Assembly (NCBI GenBank): GCA_030597345.1
Contig: JAUVSA010000020.1
Span: forward strand, 1-14,974
Reading direction: 5' to 3'
DNA: 14,974 bases
DNA from: Bacillota bacterium
GTDB taxonomy: Bacteria; Armatimonadota; Hebobacteria; Hebobacterales; Hebobacteraceae
The notes beneath the pieces are model-generated. The model ran no database searches, had not been told where the DNA came from, and worked only from the letters and a program-made list of their open reading frames with translations. Shown here one piece after another: positions 7,015 to 14,541 of this stretch. Every line of letters starts with the position of its first letter. Position 1 is the first letter of the stretch. Made by a program: the position numbers and the translations under genes.

Positions 7015-7604
7015 TCGAGCTTGGCCCCCGCTTGGTCGATCAGGACGGCGAGACGGGGACAGGCCTGGGCGTCCTCTTCCAGCAGCACTTCGCCGGCCTG
7101 CACTCGCTCGGCCACCTCGACGAGCCAGTCCAGAGCGTGGTAGAACTCCAGGAGTTGATCGTGATCTCGAAGCTGAGGGGTGAGCTGTTGGATCTGGCTG
7201 GCGACGGCTTCGAGGTTGTCGGCCTGCTCGGTCAGGAAGTCTTCCCGCTTCTGCTCGATGGAGTCGGCGAGCTCTGCCGCGGCACGGCCCCGCTGACTTA
7301 GGTACTGGTCCACCGCGCGGGCCGCGCGCCGGAGTCCGGCGGAATCCTCGAGGGCGCGCTTGATGAGGAGAACCTTGTGGAGCGCGCCGAAGTCGTAGGT
7401 GCGGCGAGCGGCGTCGTCCTTGTCGCTGTCGTCATCATTTTCGATGGCGGAGATGATGCCGGTGTCAGTCCAGTAGCAAAGCTGCCGTCGGGAGACGCCG
7501 CAGAAATCGGCTGCCTTGCCCGTCGTCAACTCGAGGCTCTTCAACAGCTCGGATGGCTCGATGGGCTCCAGAAGTTCCTTCTCGTCGTCAGGATTGTCTG
7601 GCAT
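6993..7604 (-). CDS. MerR-like HTH transcriptional regulator
   Basis: A 203-aa protein (start at 7604). After an acidic N terminus, residues about 26-50 form a winged HTH of MerR type: TTGKAADFCGVSRRQLCYWTDTGII matches 'recognise, then Y/W-x-x-x-G-I/L'. The wing carries a strongly acidic insert (END DDSDKDD, about 55-64) before RRTYDFGAL, then helices (72-105) and a likely coiled coil (about 108-145), with no clear effector domain. It probably regulates its own promoter or ychF. The ATG at 7604 has a weak ribosome-binding site; an in-frame ATG at 7676 with GGTGG five bases upstream sits closer to the promoter and would add 24 residues. ATGs upstream of about 7713 precede the predicted transcript start. 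The C terminus ends in the 24-bp repeat array, by a stop that interrupts an otherwise open repeat frame. Confidence 0.78.
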   Translation of the reverse strand: MPDNPDDEKELLEPIEPSELLKSLELTTGKAADFCGVSRRQLCYWTDTGIISAIENDDDSDKDDAARRTYDFGALHKVLLIKRALEDSAGLRRAARAVDQYLSQRGRAAAELADSIEQKREDFLTEQADNLEAVASQIQQLTPQLRDHDQLLEFYHALDWLVEVAERVQAGEVLLEEDAQACPRLAVLIDQAGAKLESAPPDA

Positions 7605-7700
7605 TGACACTCGTGTCTGGCCGCCCTGTCGGAAGAACGAAGCAAGGCGAACCGACCCTGGCGCTTGTTCGGACATGGACGCCACCGCGTGTCCGATGTC

Positions 7701-7718
7701 GCGCACGAAAGCGTGCGC
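7701..7718. promoter_or_regulatory. Perfect palindrome next to the -10 box (candidate operator)
   Basis: GCGCACG (7701-7707) and CGTGCGC (7712-7718) form a perfect inverted repeat with a 4-base centre. It begins one base past the -10 hexamer and spans the predicted start near 7713, so the whole hairpin would not be in the transcript. That favours a DNA-binding site, perhaps for autoregulation, over an RNA hairpin. Confidence 0.45.
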
Positions 7719-7719
7719 C

Positions 7720-7748
7720 ATTATATGCGTTGGCGTCCACTTCGTCAA
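7720..7748 (-). promoter_or_regulatory. Near-consensus sigma70 promoter for the MerR-like gene and ychF
   Basis: On the minus strand: -35 TTGACG (7748-7743, 5 of 6), a spacer of exactly 17 bases, and a perfect -10 TATAAT (7725-7720). Predicted start about 7713, giving a leader of about 37 or 109 bases depending on which ATG is used. Confidence 0.8.
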
Positions 7749-7832
7749 GCTGGGGGAGCAGGTGCGTGTCACTTCTCGCACTGCTGCCTGAGAGGACGAT
7801 CTCTGTCTTGGCTCTGGAGCGCAGCAGCGTGC

Positions 7833-7849
7833 CCCTCGGAGGCCGAGGG
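7833..7849 (-). terminator. GC-rich stem-loop after the GH123-like gene
   Basis: CCCTCGG (7833-7839) and CCGAGGG (7843-7849) form a perfect 7-bp stem with a 3-base loop, starting 12 bases past the stop of the GH123-like gene. No T tract follows on the minus strand, so it is at best a weak or factor-dependent terminator, placed before the MerR-like promoter. Confidence 0.3.
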
Positions 7850-7861
7850 CCGGCCCGATTC

Positions 7862-9463
7862 TCAGCGGCCCCGGGACAGCCTCCTCAGCAGCTCGCGGCG
7901 GCGCTGCGCAATCCACGCCTCGCGGCGTGGGAAGTCGGCATAGTCATGGATATCGGACAACATCGGATCGGCAGCGGCAACCCCGACGGCCTGGAGAAGA
8001 GCGTAGTCCTGGAGGCTTTCGGCGAAGATCTCCCAGCGGAGGGAATCCACCGGTCCGGCGTCGCCGGGATAGACCATGCAGGCATCGCCGGGGGCCCAGT
8101 TGGGCCAGGCGAGTGAGTCGGTGATCTGGTAGGGGTCGATGAGCTCGGTAGTCTGAGATTTGTACCAGTAGTTGTAGCCCCAATGCAGGAAGCCGCGGAC
8201 CTGGGTCCTGTAGAACAGCCAGCCGGTCATGCGGACCTTGATCAGCGGGGTGTCGAGCTGGCGGTTGAGGAAGCGCCCGCGGGGGTAGCAAGCGAAGTAA
8301 GTCCAGGGGGAGAATCCCTCCCGGATGAAGTCTTGCGCGACGTCTATCTGGGGAATCGGGATGTCTGCGAGGCCTTCCCGGGCCAGGCGGATGTCGGAGA
8401 GCGCGTCCATCACCTTCATCCAGGGGGCGAGCTCCCGAAGCAGGGCACGCGCCGCGCGGTAGTTGGCCAGGTGCTCGTCGCCGTGGGGCTCGTCGGAGAC
8501 GTGGAAGAAGCTGCGGTCCAGGATCCCCTCGGCGCGGAGGAAGCGCTCGAACTCGGGGAGGAACTGGGCGAGGAAGCCGCGGTAGGCGCTGCCGGTGGCG
8601 GCGGTCTCGGGCGGCCAGAGCAGCTTGCCGTCCGCGCCGTGTCCCTCGTAGATGCGCACCGCGTGGTGGACTCCCCACTGGGTGAAGAGGTGGGGCCATT
8701 CGAAGTAGGTCAGGCCCTGCGCGTTGGCGGCCTTGATCCAGCGGCGCACGAGTGTCCAGTCGAAGGAGTATCGATCGCCATCGCGGCCGACGCGGAGAAG
8801 CTGGGTGGGCCGCTTCACGCCATCGGTGGGTGGGGTGAAGAGGGGGACGAGGATGGTGTCCTGACCGTGGCTCACGAGGTCGGCGAGGTAGGCGTCGAGG
8901 ATCGGCCAGAAGGAGTCCTTCCAAAGGTCGGTGTGGTACCAGTCGCAGAGGGCGTCGGCATAGAACCAGTGGGTGACGGGGAAGTCGCGGCGCGGGGGAA
9001 GGACGGCACGATGGACCCGGAGCGACGCGGTCAGTTCGGCGGGTTCGACGTGTTCGGCCTTGAGGCTAAGGGTTACTGGGTAGCGGCCGGGCTTCGCGTC
9101 GGCGGGGACGCGGACGGTGATCCAGAAGGCATTGGTCTCGAAGGGGCCGGCGTGGATGGTGCCTTCGGGGAAGAGAGGGTCGGGGACGAGCCCGGGGAGG
9201 TGGCCGAACCCGTCGAGCTCCTCGGGCTCAGTCATGGTCGAGTGGTGGAGGAGGGGAACGTAGCCGACACGGCGGACCTGGACGGTGAGGGGTTCGGGTG
9301 CAGTCGAAGTGGCGGTGACCTTCAGGTCGCTATTGTCGGTGCGGAAGGCGACCTGGAAGGATACGGTCTCGCCGCGCGCGGCGTGGAGTGTGAGGGCGCT
9401 TCGCTTCCTCGGTCGGGAGCTGGGATAGTGGCGAATGAGTGAACTTGCCAGCCAAGTGTGCAT
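7862..9463 (-). CDS. GH123/DUF4091-type glycoside hydrolase-like protein
   Basis: A 533-aa protein. The N-terminal part (about 1-150) looks like a beta-sandwich (ETVSFQVAFRTD, GRYPVTLSLKA). From about 160 a TIM-barrel domain has the features of the GH123/DUF4091 group: FPVTHWFYADALCDWY (161-176), FHVSDEPHGD (320-329) with the adjacent Asp-Glu pair D324-E325 corresponding to the substrate-assisted catalytic pair of GH123 beta-N-acetylgalactosaminidases, then GFLHWGYNYW (424-433), YPG (465-467) and SLRWE (474-478). The substrate is unproven; an N-acetylhexosaminide is the family-based guess. No signal peptide is evident, which is unusual for a glycan-degrading enzyme and suggests cytosolic action or export by another route. 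The ATG at 9463 has GGAGG eight bases upstream. It stands apart from the membrane-protein gene upstream (170-base gap). Confidence 0.82.
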   Translation of the reverse strand: MHTWLASSLIRHYPSSRPRKRSALTLHAARGETVSFQVAFRTDNSDLKVTATSTAPEPLTVQVRRVGYVPLLHHSTMTEPEELDGFGHLPGLVPDPLFPEGTIHAGPFETNAFWITVRVPADAKPGRYPVTLSLKAEHVEPAELTASLRVHRAVLPPRRDFPVTHWFYADALCDWYHTDLWKDSFWPILDAYLADLVSHGQDTILVPLFTPPTDGVKRPTQLLRVGRDGDRYSFDWTLVRRWIKAANAQGLTYFEWPHLFTQWGVHHAVRIYEGHGADGKLLWPPETAATGSAYRGFLAQFLPEFERFLRAEGILDRSFFHVSDEPHGDEHLANYRAARALLRELAPWMKVMDALSDIRLAREGLADIPIPQIDVAQDFIREGFSPWTYFACYPRGRFLNRQLDTPLIKVRMTGWLFYRTQVRGFLHWGYNYWYKSQTTELIDPYQITDSLAWPNWAPGDACMVYPGDAGPVDSLRWEIFAESLQDYALLQAVGVAAADPMLSDIHDYADFPRREAWIAQRRRELLRRLSRGR

Positions 9464-9633
9464 GATGGAAACCTCCGGGGGCAGAGTTCGAGGCTGTGGG
9501 GTGGGGTTCCTGTTCAGTGGGGTATGGCACAGGCCGGCGCCTCCTGCGCTGGCGCGCTGCTACTCGGGGCTGCCTTCCTGATGGTGCTCTCCCTGCTGTG
9601 CGATTGATATCGCGCAACCGCCCGACTTGTCCC

Positions 9634-10428
9634 TCACTCGCGCCCGAGTGTGCCTGCTGCGGCCTGCCCGAACATCCCTCGCAGTTGTCGGACCAGCAGG
9701 AGCACGCCGCCAGCTACCATGACGCACGCCAGCACCAGCCTCAGTGCGTCTGACAGCGGCGGAGGTTCCGCGGGACTCATGATCTCTGCTTCTGGTGTCG
9801 GCAGAAGACCGGGCTCGGCCTCCAGCTGTGCGAGGACCTGCTCCCGCTCCGCCCACGTTTCGGCCAACAGCAGGTAGCGAACCCGCACTCGCCAGCCGGC
9901 CCCTGCGAGCTCGGTCGCCAGTGATTGCGACCATTCCATCCAGAGCGCCTCGTCCAGCAGCGGCCCGAGGCCTTCCAGGACCCCGGATATCTCAATCGTG
10001 CGGCTCCCAAGCTGCGTGAACCCGCGGCTCAGCCCGCTCGCCGACCCAGCCAGCGCCGTGGACTCGCCCGCTACCGCCTTCCCGGCCTGACAGTCGGCCG
10101 GGGTGAAGAGATCAGCGAGGCCTTCGGCCATCATCACGTGGGCAGAGCCTCCCCTTCCTTCCGGCCGTGCAAGACGCGTCACCTTCACAGCGCCTACCTC
10201 TACCGTGCGGGGAAGGAGGAATCGTCGCCGGACAACTCGGATCTCCTCCATGCCTGCCGGCATCTTGGCATCGGGCCACGGCCGCGGGTCCACCACGCTC
10301 ACGGCGTACTGGAACCGGCCGCGATCTGGCGGCAAGAGTATCCACGCGAGGCCTCCCAGGACCATTCCTGCCAGGATGAACACAACTGCTCTTCTCTGCC
10401 TCACCGCTCTCTCGGCTTTCTCTGTCAC
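9634..10428 (-). CDS. Two-TM membrane protein of unknown function
   Basis: A 264-aa protein that I do not recognise. One hydrophobic segment lies near the N terminus (about 14-32, preceded by Arg-rich sequence) and one near the C terminus (about 229-247, followed by RQLRGMF). Between them is a domain of about 195 residues, probably extracytoplasmic, with one Cys (C113) and several beta-like stretches (about 76-85 and 143-150). Two TM helices flanking a periplasmic domain, with a Pro-rich run (SPAEPPP) just before the second helix, recall polysaccharide co-polymerases (Wzz), but the long coiled coil of that family is not apparent. The start is GTG at 10428 with AAGGG eight bases upstream; a GTG at 10452 directly after an in-frame stop has no ribosome-binding site. 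It lies 78 bases downstream of the GT-C/TPR gene, suggesting a role in the same envelope process. Confidence 0.7.
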   Translation of the reverse strand: MTEKAERAVRQRRAVVFILAGMVLGGLAWILLPPDRGRFQYAVSVVDPRPWPDAKMPAGMEEIRVVRRRFLLPRTVEVGAVKVTRLARPEGRGGSAHVMMAEGLADLFTPADCQAGKAVAGESTALAGSASGLSRGFTQLGSRTIEISGVLEGLGPLLDEALWMEWSQSLATELAGAGWRVRVRYLLLAETWAEREQVLAQLEAEPGLLPTPEAEIMSPAEPPPLSDALRLVLACVMVAGGVLLLVRQLRGMFGQAAAGTLGRE

Positions 10429-10506
10429 GTAATCATCCCTTGGCACCCACACCTACAGCGCCGGCGCCACGCCATTTCTGGAGTTCCCGTACGACCTTCT
10501 CCTTCA

Positions 10507-12453
10507 TCACCGATACAGTACGGCCGAGACTTCCGCCGGCACCGCCACCCCGGCCGTTTCCGCCTCCCTGGCTGCCCGCACCAGCTCTCCCGCCGTTGCC
10601 GCCCATCTGGTATCTGCTCTGTTCCAGTTCGCGAACACGCGAGCCGCCTGCTCGAGATCGACGCGCGCTTCTTCCAGCCGCCCCTGTCGCACATGCAGCC
10701 GGGCCAGCATCGCGAGGCCCCGTACATGCCGCGGTTGAGCTGCCAACGCGCGCTGCAGGAGTCTCTCGGGCTCCGCCAGCGGCCAGCCCTGCTGAAGATG
10801 GAGTTCCGCCAGCATCGCCGCGCTGGCGGTGAAGTCAGGAGCGATTTCAAGAGAACGCTCCATGGCTCGGGCGGCGGCTTCAGAGTCTCCAGTCGCCATC
10901 TCCATCTGGCCCAGCAGCCAATACGCGTCTGCGTCCTCTGGATTCTGCTGTGCAGCCTGTCGGAATGCCTCCTTCGCCCGCTCGCTGTCTCGGGACATGA
11001 CATAGGATTGGCCCAGGTAGTAGTAGTCCCGGTTCGCCCCGCGAGCACGGCGCACCCCGTACGCGTCCGAGTTGACTAGCAGTCCAAAGGCAGCCAGTCC
11101 TGCCACACTCCAGAGAATCGCGGCCCAACGTCGCTGCCCAACCATCCCCACAAGCCCCACCAAGGCGAAACCGCCGAACACGCACAGCACCGGGACCGAC
11201 GGCATCCGGTAGCGCCCGCATACGAAGAAAGTCGCCACCGCCACCATCTGAGTCGCTACGAACAGGGTCAGTACCGGCGCCGCGCGAGACCGTGCACCCC
11301 GCCATCCTGCAAGCGCGATCCCGAGCAGACCCAGCGGGCCGATCAGGGCAAACGTGAGGGGGAGCACGCGCAGCACAGAGCCGTGGGCTCGTCCCCAATG
11401 GTAGCTTACGTTGTTGGGGATCTCGTACACATTCAAGTAGAGGTAGAGCTTCTTCACAAACAGGGCCAGCGCCTGTACCGGCTCCTCACGCCAGAACCGC
11501 AGTGCCTCCGATCGCCAATAGGCATCGCTCGGCCGGGACCCGAATCGGCCGGTCGCCGCCAATGCTTGGTACCAGGTGCGTTCCCAGGAAATCCCCGAGG
11601 GGATGGGAGAATAGCCGTCTGATCCCGGGTTGTTGCCGGTATATAGGTTTATGCCGCCTGTTCCCGAGATTGGTACCAGGCCGCCGCTGATGAGGTAGTT
11701 CCTCCCTGCAATGGGCATGATCGGCAGAATCACCCCGAGGGCCAAAGCCCCGAGCATCCTTCCCATCTGGTCGGTTCTCCGCTCGTTCAGGAGCCGGACC
11801 ACGAGCAGCGCTGCCGCGAGCGGGCCGAGCAGAAGAAGATTCGGCCGCGCCAGGCCGAGCAGCCCCAGCAGCAAGCCTGTTCCGAACCATCTCCCTGCGT
11901 TCGAGTTCTCCAGCGTCGCCAGCAGCGCAAGGAGGAAACCGACCCCCAGCAGCGTAGCGAGCGCGGTGTCGAGCAGCTGCCCCTCTCGAAAGACCGCCGG
12001 GCTGTACAGCGCCAACAGCACACCAGCGACAACTCCCGTCGCCTGTCCAAATACCCGCCGCCCGAGCAGGTACGTCATACCGCAGGTCACGGCGCCCATG
12101 GTGAGGCCTGCCAGCCGCGCGGCGAGCAGCCCCCACGATTCGCCGCTGGCAAACCACTGAATCGAGGCCAGGAAGTACGGGTACAGCGGCGCCTTCGCCA
12201 GCACCTCCGTGTTCCCCAGTCCCGACGTGTTGACCAGGATCGTCGCCCACTTCCACTGCGTGCGAGAGTCCAGAACCGGGTGCTCGAAGAAAGGCCAACT
12301 GCTAATCTCGAAGAGATAGACAATGCGCGGGATCAGCGCGATCAGCATGATCGCGCCCATCTGGAATCGCCAGTCATCGACGAGTCGATGCGGTTCTCTT
12401 TGGCCCTCTCCCGCCGCCGCCAGCACTGGAGGTGGTATGCTGCGCTCGTTCAT
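10507..12453 (-). CDS. GT-C (PMT/ArnT-like) glycosyltransferase fused to TPR repeats
   Basis: A 648-aa polytopic membrane protein. Roughly eleven hydrophobic segments run between residue 32 and 462. The first extracytoplasmic loop carries a conserved-looking acidic residue (D62 in HPVLDSRTQWKWA), the position of the catalytic Asp in lipid-phosphate-sugar-using GT-C enzymes, and CGRYRMPSVP (412-421) matches the RYR-x-P motif common in TPR-containing members. From about 474 to 610 are TPR-like helical repeats, for example AKEAFRQAAQQNPEDADAY and AARAMERSLEIAPDFTA, followed by an Ala-rich tail. It likely moves a sugar from a polyprenyl-phosphate donor to a glycan, lipid or protein outside the membrane, the TPR part binding partners. 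The ATG at 12453 has AAGG seven bases upstream. It sits 75 bases after the sulfatase-like gene. Donor and acceptor are unknown. Confidence 0.82.
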   Translation of the reverse strand: MNERSIPPPVLAAAGEGQREPHRLVDDWRFQMGAIMLIALIPRIVYLFEISSWPFFEHPVLDSRTQWKWATILVNTSGLGNTEVLAKAPLYPYFLASIQWFASGESWGLLAARLAGLTMGAVTCGMTYLLGRRVFGQATGVVAGVLLALYSPAVFREGQLLDTALATLLGVGFLLALLATLENSNAGRWFGTGLLLGLLGLARPNLLLLGPLAAALLVVRLLNERRTDQMGRMLGALALGVILPIMPIAGRNYLISGGLVPISGTGGINLYTGNNPGSDGYSPIPSGISWERTWYQALAATGRFGSRPSDAYWRSEALRFWREEPVQALALFVKKLYLYLNVYEIPNNVSYHWGRAHGSVLRVLPLTFALIGPLGLLGIALAGWRGARSRAAPVLTLFVATQMVAVATFFVCGRYRMPSVPVLCVFGGFALVGLVGMVGQRRWAAILWSVAGLAAFGLLVNSDAYGVRRARGANRDYYYLGQSYVMSRDSERAKEAFRQAAQQNPEDADAYWLLGQMEMATGDSEAAARAMERSLEIAPDFTASAAMLAELHLQQGWPLAEPERLLQRALAAQPRHVRGLAMLARLHVRQGRLEEARVDLEQAARVFANWNRADTRWAATAGELVRAAREAETAGVAVPAEVSAVLYR

Positions 12454-12528
12454 CGTCAGACCTTGATCCAGGCCGCAGCGCGACGCCGGCCGCGGCCCTC
12501 TCTCACTTGACCACGTCGGTCATGTGCG

Positions 12529-14541
12529 CTAGCGATCACGGCCAGCACTCTCTCGCTCATGGGGCTCGGGAGCTGTACCGCGTGGTCCGCCCCGCAGATA
12601 GCCCAAGGCGCGCAGCTTCTCCCGAAGCTCGTCGCTGATCTCGATCGGCGGCGGCGGCCCTGGCGATATCCGTTCCCGCCAGCGGCTCTGTGCGAGCAGC
12701 CACCGGGCGATGAGCTGCTCGCCGTAGGCCGCACGGACGGGCATACTCTCAGACAGATCTGCCGCCTCCTTTGGATCTGTCCTTGTGTGCCACAGCCCGA
12801 TCGACTTCCTGGTGGCCGTCTCCTGGGGCGGCACCGAAACGTCGACGACCCGCTTGTATCCGTCTTCGTCGATGACTGCCGCGAGATCCAGGTCATTGCT
12901 GTCGAACTGAGACACTTCCCCGTAGATACGGCGAGCCGAGAGTGCGCCCGGCCGTCGCGCTGCCAACGTCAGATCTCTGCCCGGCAGTGAGTACTCCAGC
13001 TCTGGCACCACCCCCACCTCTGCCAGCACCGTAGGCAACACATCCACCAAGCTTACTCGCTCCTCCACTCGCACGCCAGCGAATCGCCCTCCCGGAAACC
13101 GCATCACCAATACTACGCGCATGTCCTCCTGATTCAGATTCCAGCCGTGGTGCAGCGTGTCATGTTCCGCGAAGGATTCTCCATGGTCGGAGACGAGGAT
13201 TATCAGCGCGTTCTCGTCGCGACCGGTGCGCCGGAGCATTTCGAGGAAATCCTCGAACCCTCGGTCGGCGTCGAAGACCTCCCCATCGTAGAGGTCGAGC
13301 AGATGCGCGATGTCTTCATCCGATAGCTCGGGACGGAGAATGCCGACCTCTTCGCACGATTCCAGCGAACCGTCGCAGCGGCCGCTCAGCCCCCGGTCGA
13401 ACCGGCGGAAGCTCCCCGGCCGGGGAGTATACGGGGCGTGCGGCTCCACTGTGTGCAAGTACATGAAAACAGGCCTCTCTGGATTGTGCCTGGCCAGTAT
13501 CCTGCCGGCCATCATATTCACCCATTCGGCCGTTGCCTGGTCGAGGAAGATGAAGTCGTCGTAGCCCTGGTCGAATCCCAGCGCCTCCACTATGTTGCCG
13601 TTCGTGTTGATGCAGAACGTGTCGTACCCGGCCTCCTGCAGTATCTCTGGCAATAGCACCGGCCATTCCGCCAGTGCATCTGACTCATGCATAGCGCCGT
13701 GCACGCTGGCATGTAGCCCGCTCAGCATTGTGGCCACGGAGGGCCGGGTCCAAGTGACGGGTGTCTGGGCCTGCTCGTACACCGTCGCCTGGGCCGCAAA
13801 CGCGTCGATCGCCGGAGAGGTGTCGCGCTCGTACCCGTAGCATCCCACGTGATCTGCTCGCAGCGCATCGATGAGATAGATGAAGACATCCGGTGCGCGC
13901 TCGGGCGGCCGCCTCGGCAGGCGCACCATGCCGGCGGCCTCACCTATCTGAGCAGGCAGGAACGGCTCGAGCCGCCCAGGCAGGTCGGTGGCGAGGATCG
14001 GTCTCATGCGCAGGCGGAGACGGGCCCCGCCGGGCACCCGCAGCACGTACCACAGTGTGCCCTTAGGTGCAAAAGCGAATCGCATCCGTCCGTCGCCGCC
14101 GGCCTCGAATGATCGCGGGCCGAGGGGCCCGACGTGCAAGCCCATCTTGCCGCCCTGTCGCCACCCGACGAACTCCAGCGGGGTCGTGCCCCCCGCTTCG
14201 ACTAACTCGAGCGCACAGGCTACATAACCCGTTGACCCGCCGCCCAGCGCGCGTTTGCTCACTTCTCCGCGCACCTCCAGGCGGACGAGCTGATCGGACC
14301 AGGCTCGCAGATCCAACTCGGCCTCGGCAACAGGACGGCGCTTGCCATGGGCAGAGAAGAGCGTTCGCGTCTGATACGCATTGACCGGCCCGGCATCGTC
14401 GGTGGAGACGATCAGCGCGGCCGTCATCACTGAATCGGCCCAGGGCTTCGCCCAAAGAATCGCAGCAGCCAATGCACCGACCAGCACCGCCGCTGCCATC
14501 ACCCACAGACCTCTGTTCCGGCGCATGCTCGCTTTCTTCAC
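12529..14541 (-). CDS. Membrane-anchored alkaline-phosphatase-superfamily protein, sulfatase-like with Thr nucleophile
   Basis: A 670-aa protein. One TM anchor lies at about 11-31, then a beta-rich, probably extracytoplasmic domain (about 45-200), then a sulfatase-fold catalytic domain (about 216-525). Metal-site features are LIDALRADH (223-231; D225, D230) and VSDHGES (450-456; D452, H453), with H464/H465 further on. The nucleophile segment is TWTRPSVATMLSG (263-275): aligned back from the final Gly, the Cys/Ser of the C/S-x-P-x-R sulfatase motif is T265 and its Arg is V269. A formylglycine cannot form, so phosphotransferase, phosphodiesterase or phosphatase chemistry is more likely than sulfate hydrolysis. 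The C-terminal tail contains LREKLRALGYL (639-649). The start is GTG at 14541 or ATG at 14526, neither with a strong ribosome-binding site. First gene of the probable envelope-glycan unit. Confidence 0.85.
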   Translation of the reverse strand: MKKASMRRNRGLWVMAAAVLVGALAAAILWAKPWADSVMTAALIVSTDDAGPVNAYQTRTLFSAHGKRRPVAEAELDLRAWSDQLVRLEVRGEVSKRALGGGSTGYVACALELVEAGGTTPLEFVGWRQGGKMGLHVGPLGPRSFEAGGDGRMRFAFAPKGTLWYVLRVPGGARLRLRMRPILATDLPGRLEPFLPAQIGEAAGMVRLPRRPPERAPDVFIYLIDALRADHVGCYGYERDTSPAIDAFAAQATVYEQAQTPVTWTRPSVATMLSGLHASVHGAMHESDALAEWPVLLPEILQEAGYDTFCINTNGNIVEALGFDQGYDDFIFLDQATAEWVNMMAGRILARHNPERPVFMYLHTVEPHAPYTPRPGSFRRFDRGLSGRCDGSLESCEEVGILRPELSDEDIAHLLDLYDGEVFDADRGFEDFLEMLRRTGRDENALIILVSDHGESFAEHDTLHHGWNLNQEDMRVVLVMRFPGGRFAGVRVEERVSLVDVLPTVLAEVGVVPELEYSLPGRDLTLAARRPGALSARRIYGEVSQFDSNDLDLAAVIDEDGYKRVVDVSVPPQETATRKSIGLWHTRTDPKEAADLSESMPVRAAYGEQLIARWLLAQSRWRERISPGPPPPIEISDELREKLRALGYLRGGPRGTAPEPHERESAGRDR

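Noticed and set aside
7847..7856. GGGCCGGCCC palindrome as an operator
   Set aside because: A short self-complementary GC block expected by chance in this composition, and it overlaps the arm of a better stem-loop.
8183..9442. 419-codon plus-strand open frame
   Set aside because: Antisense to the GH123-like gene, which has a proper ribosome-binding site and catalytic motif. The translation is low-complexity.
9464..9633. dif or replication-terminus site at the composition switch
   Set aside because: The skew polarity would fit, but no XerC/XerD arm pattern is recognisable; GCGAT-TGAT-ATCGC near 9600 is too short.
9925..11079. 384-codon plus-strand open frame
   Set aside because: Overlaps two supported minus-strand genes; Arg/Pro/His-rich translation without recognisable features.
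12529..14541. Classical formylglycine-dependent sulfatase
   Set aside because: The C/S-x-P-x-R motif is missing; Thr occupies the nucleophile position and Val replaces the Arg.
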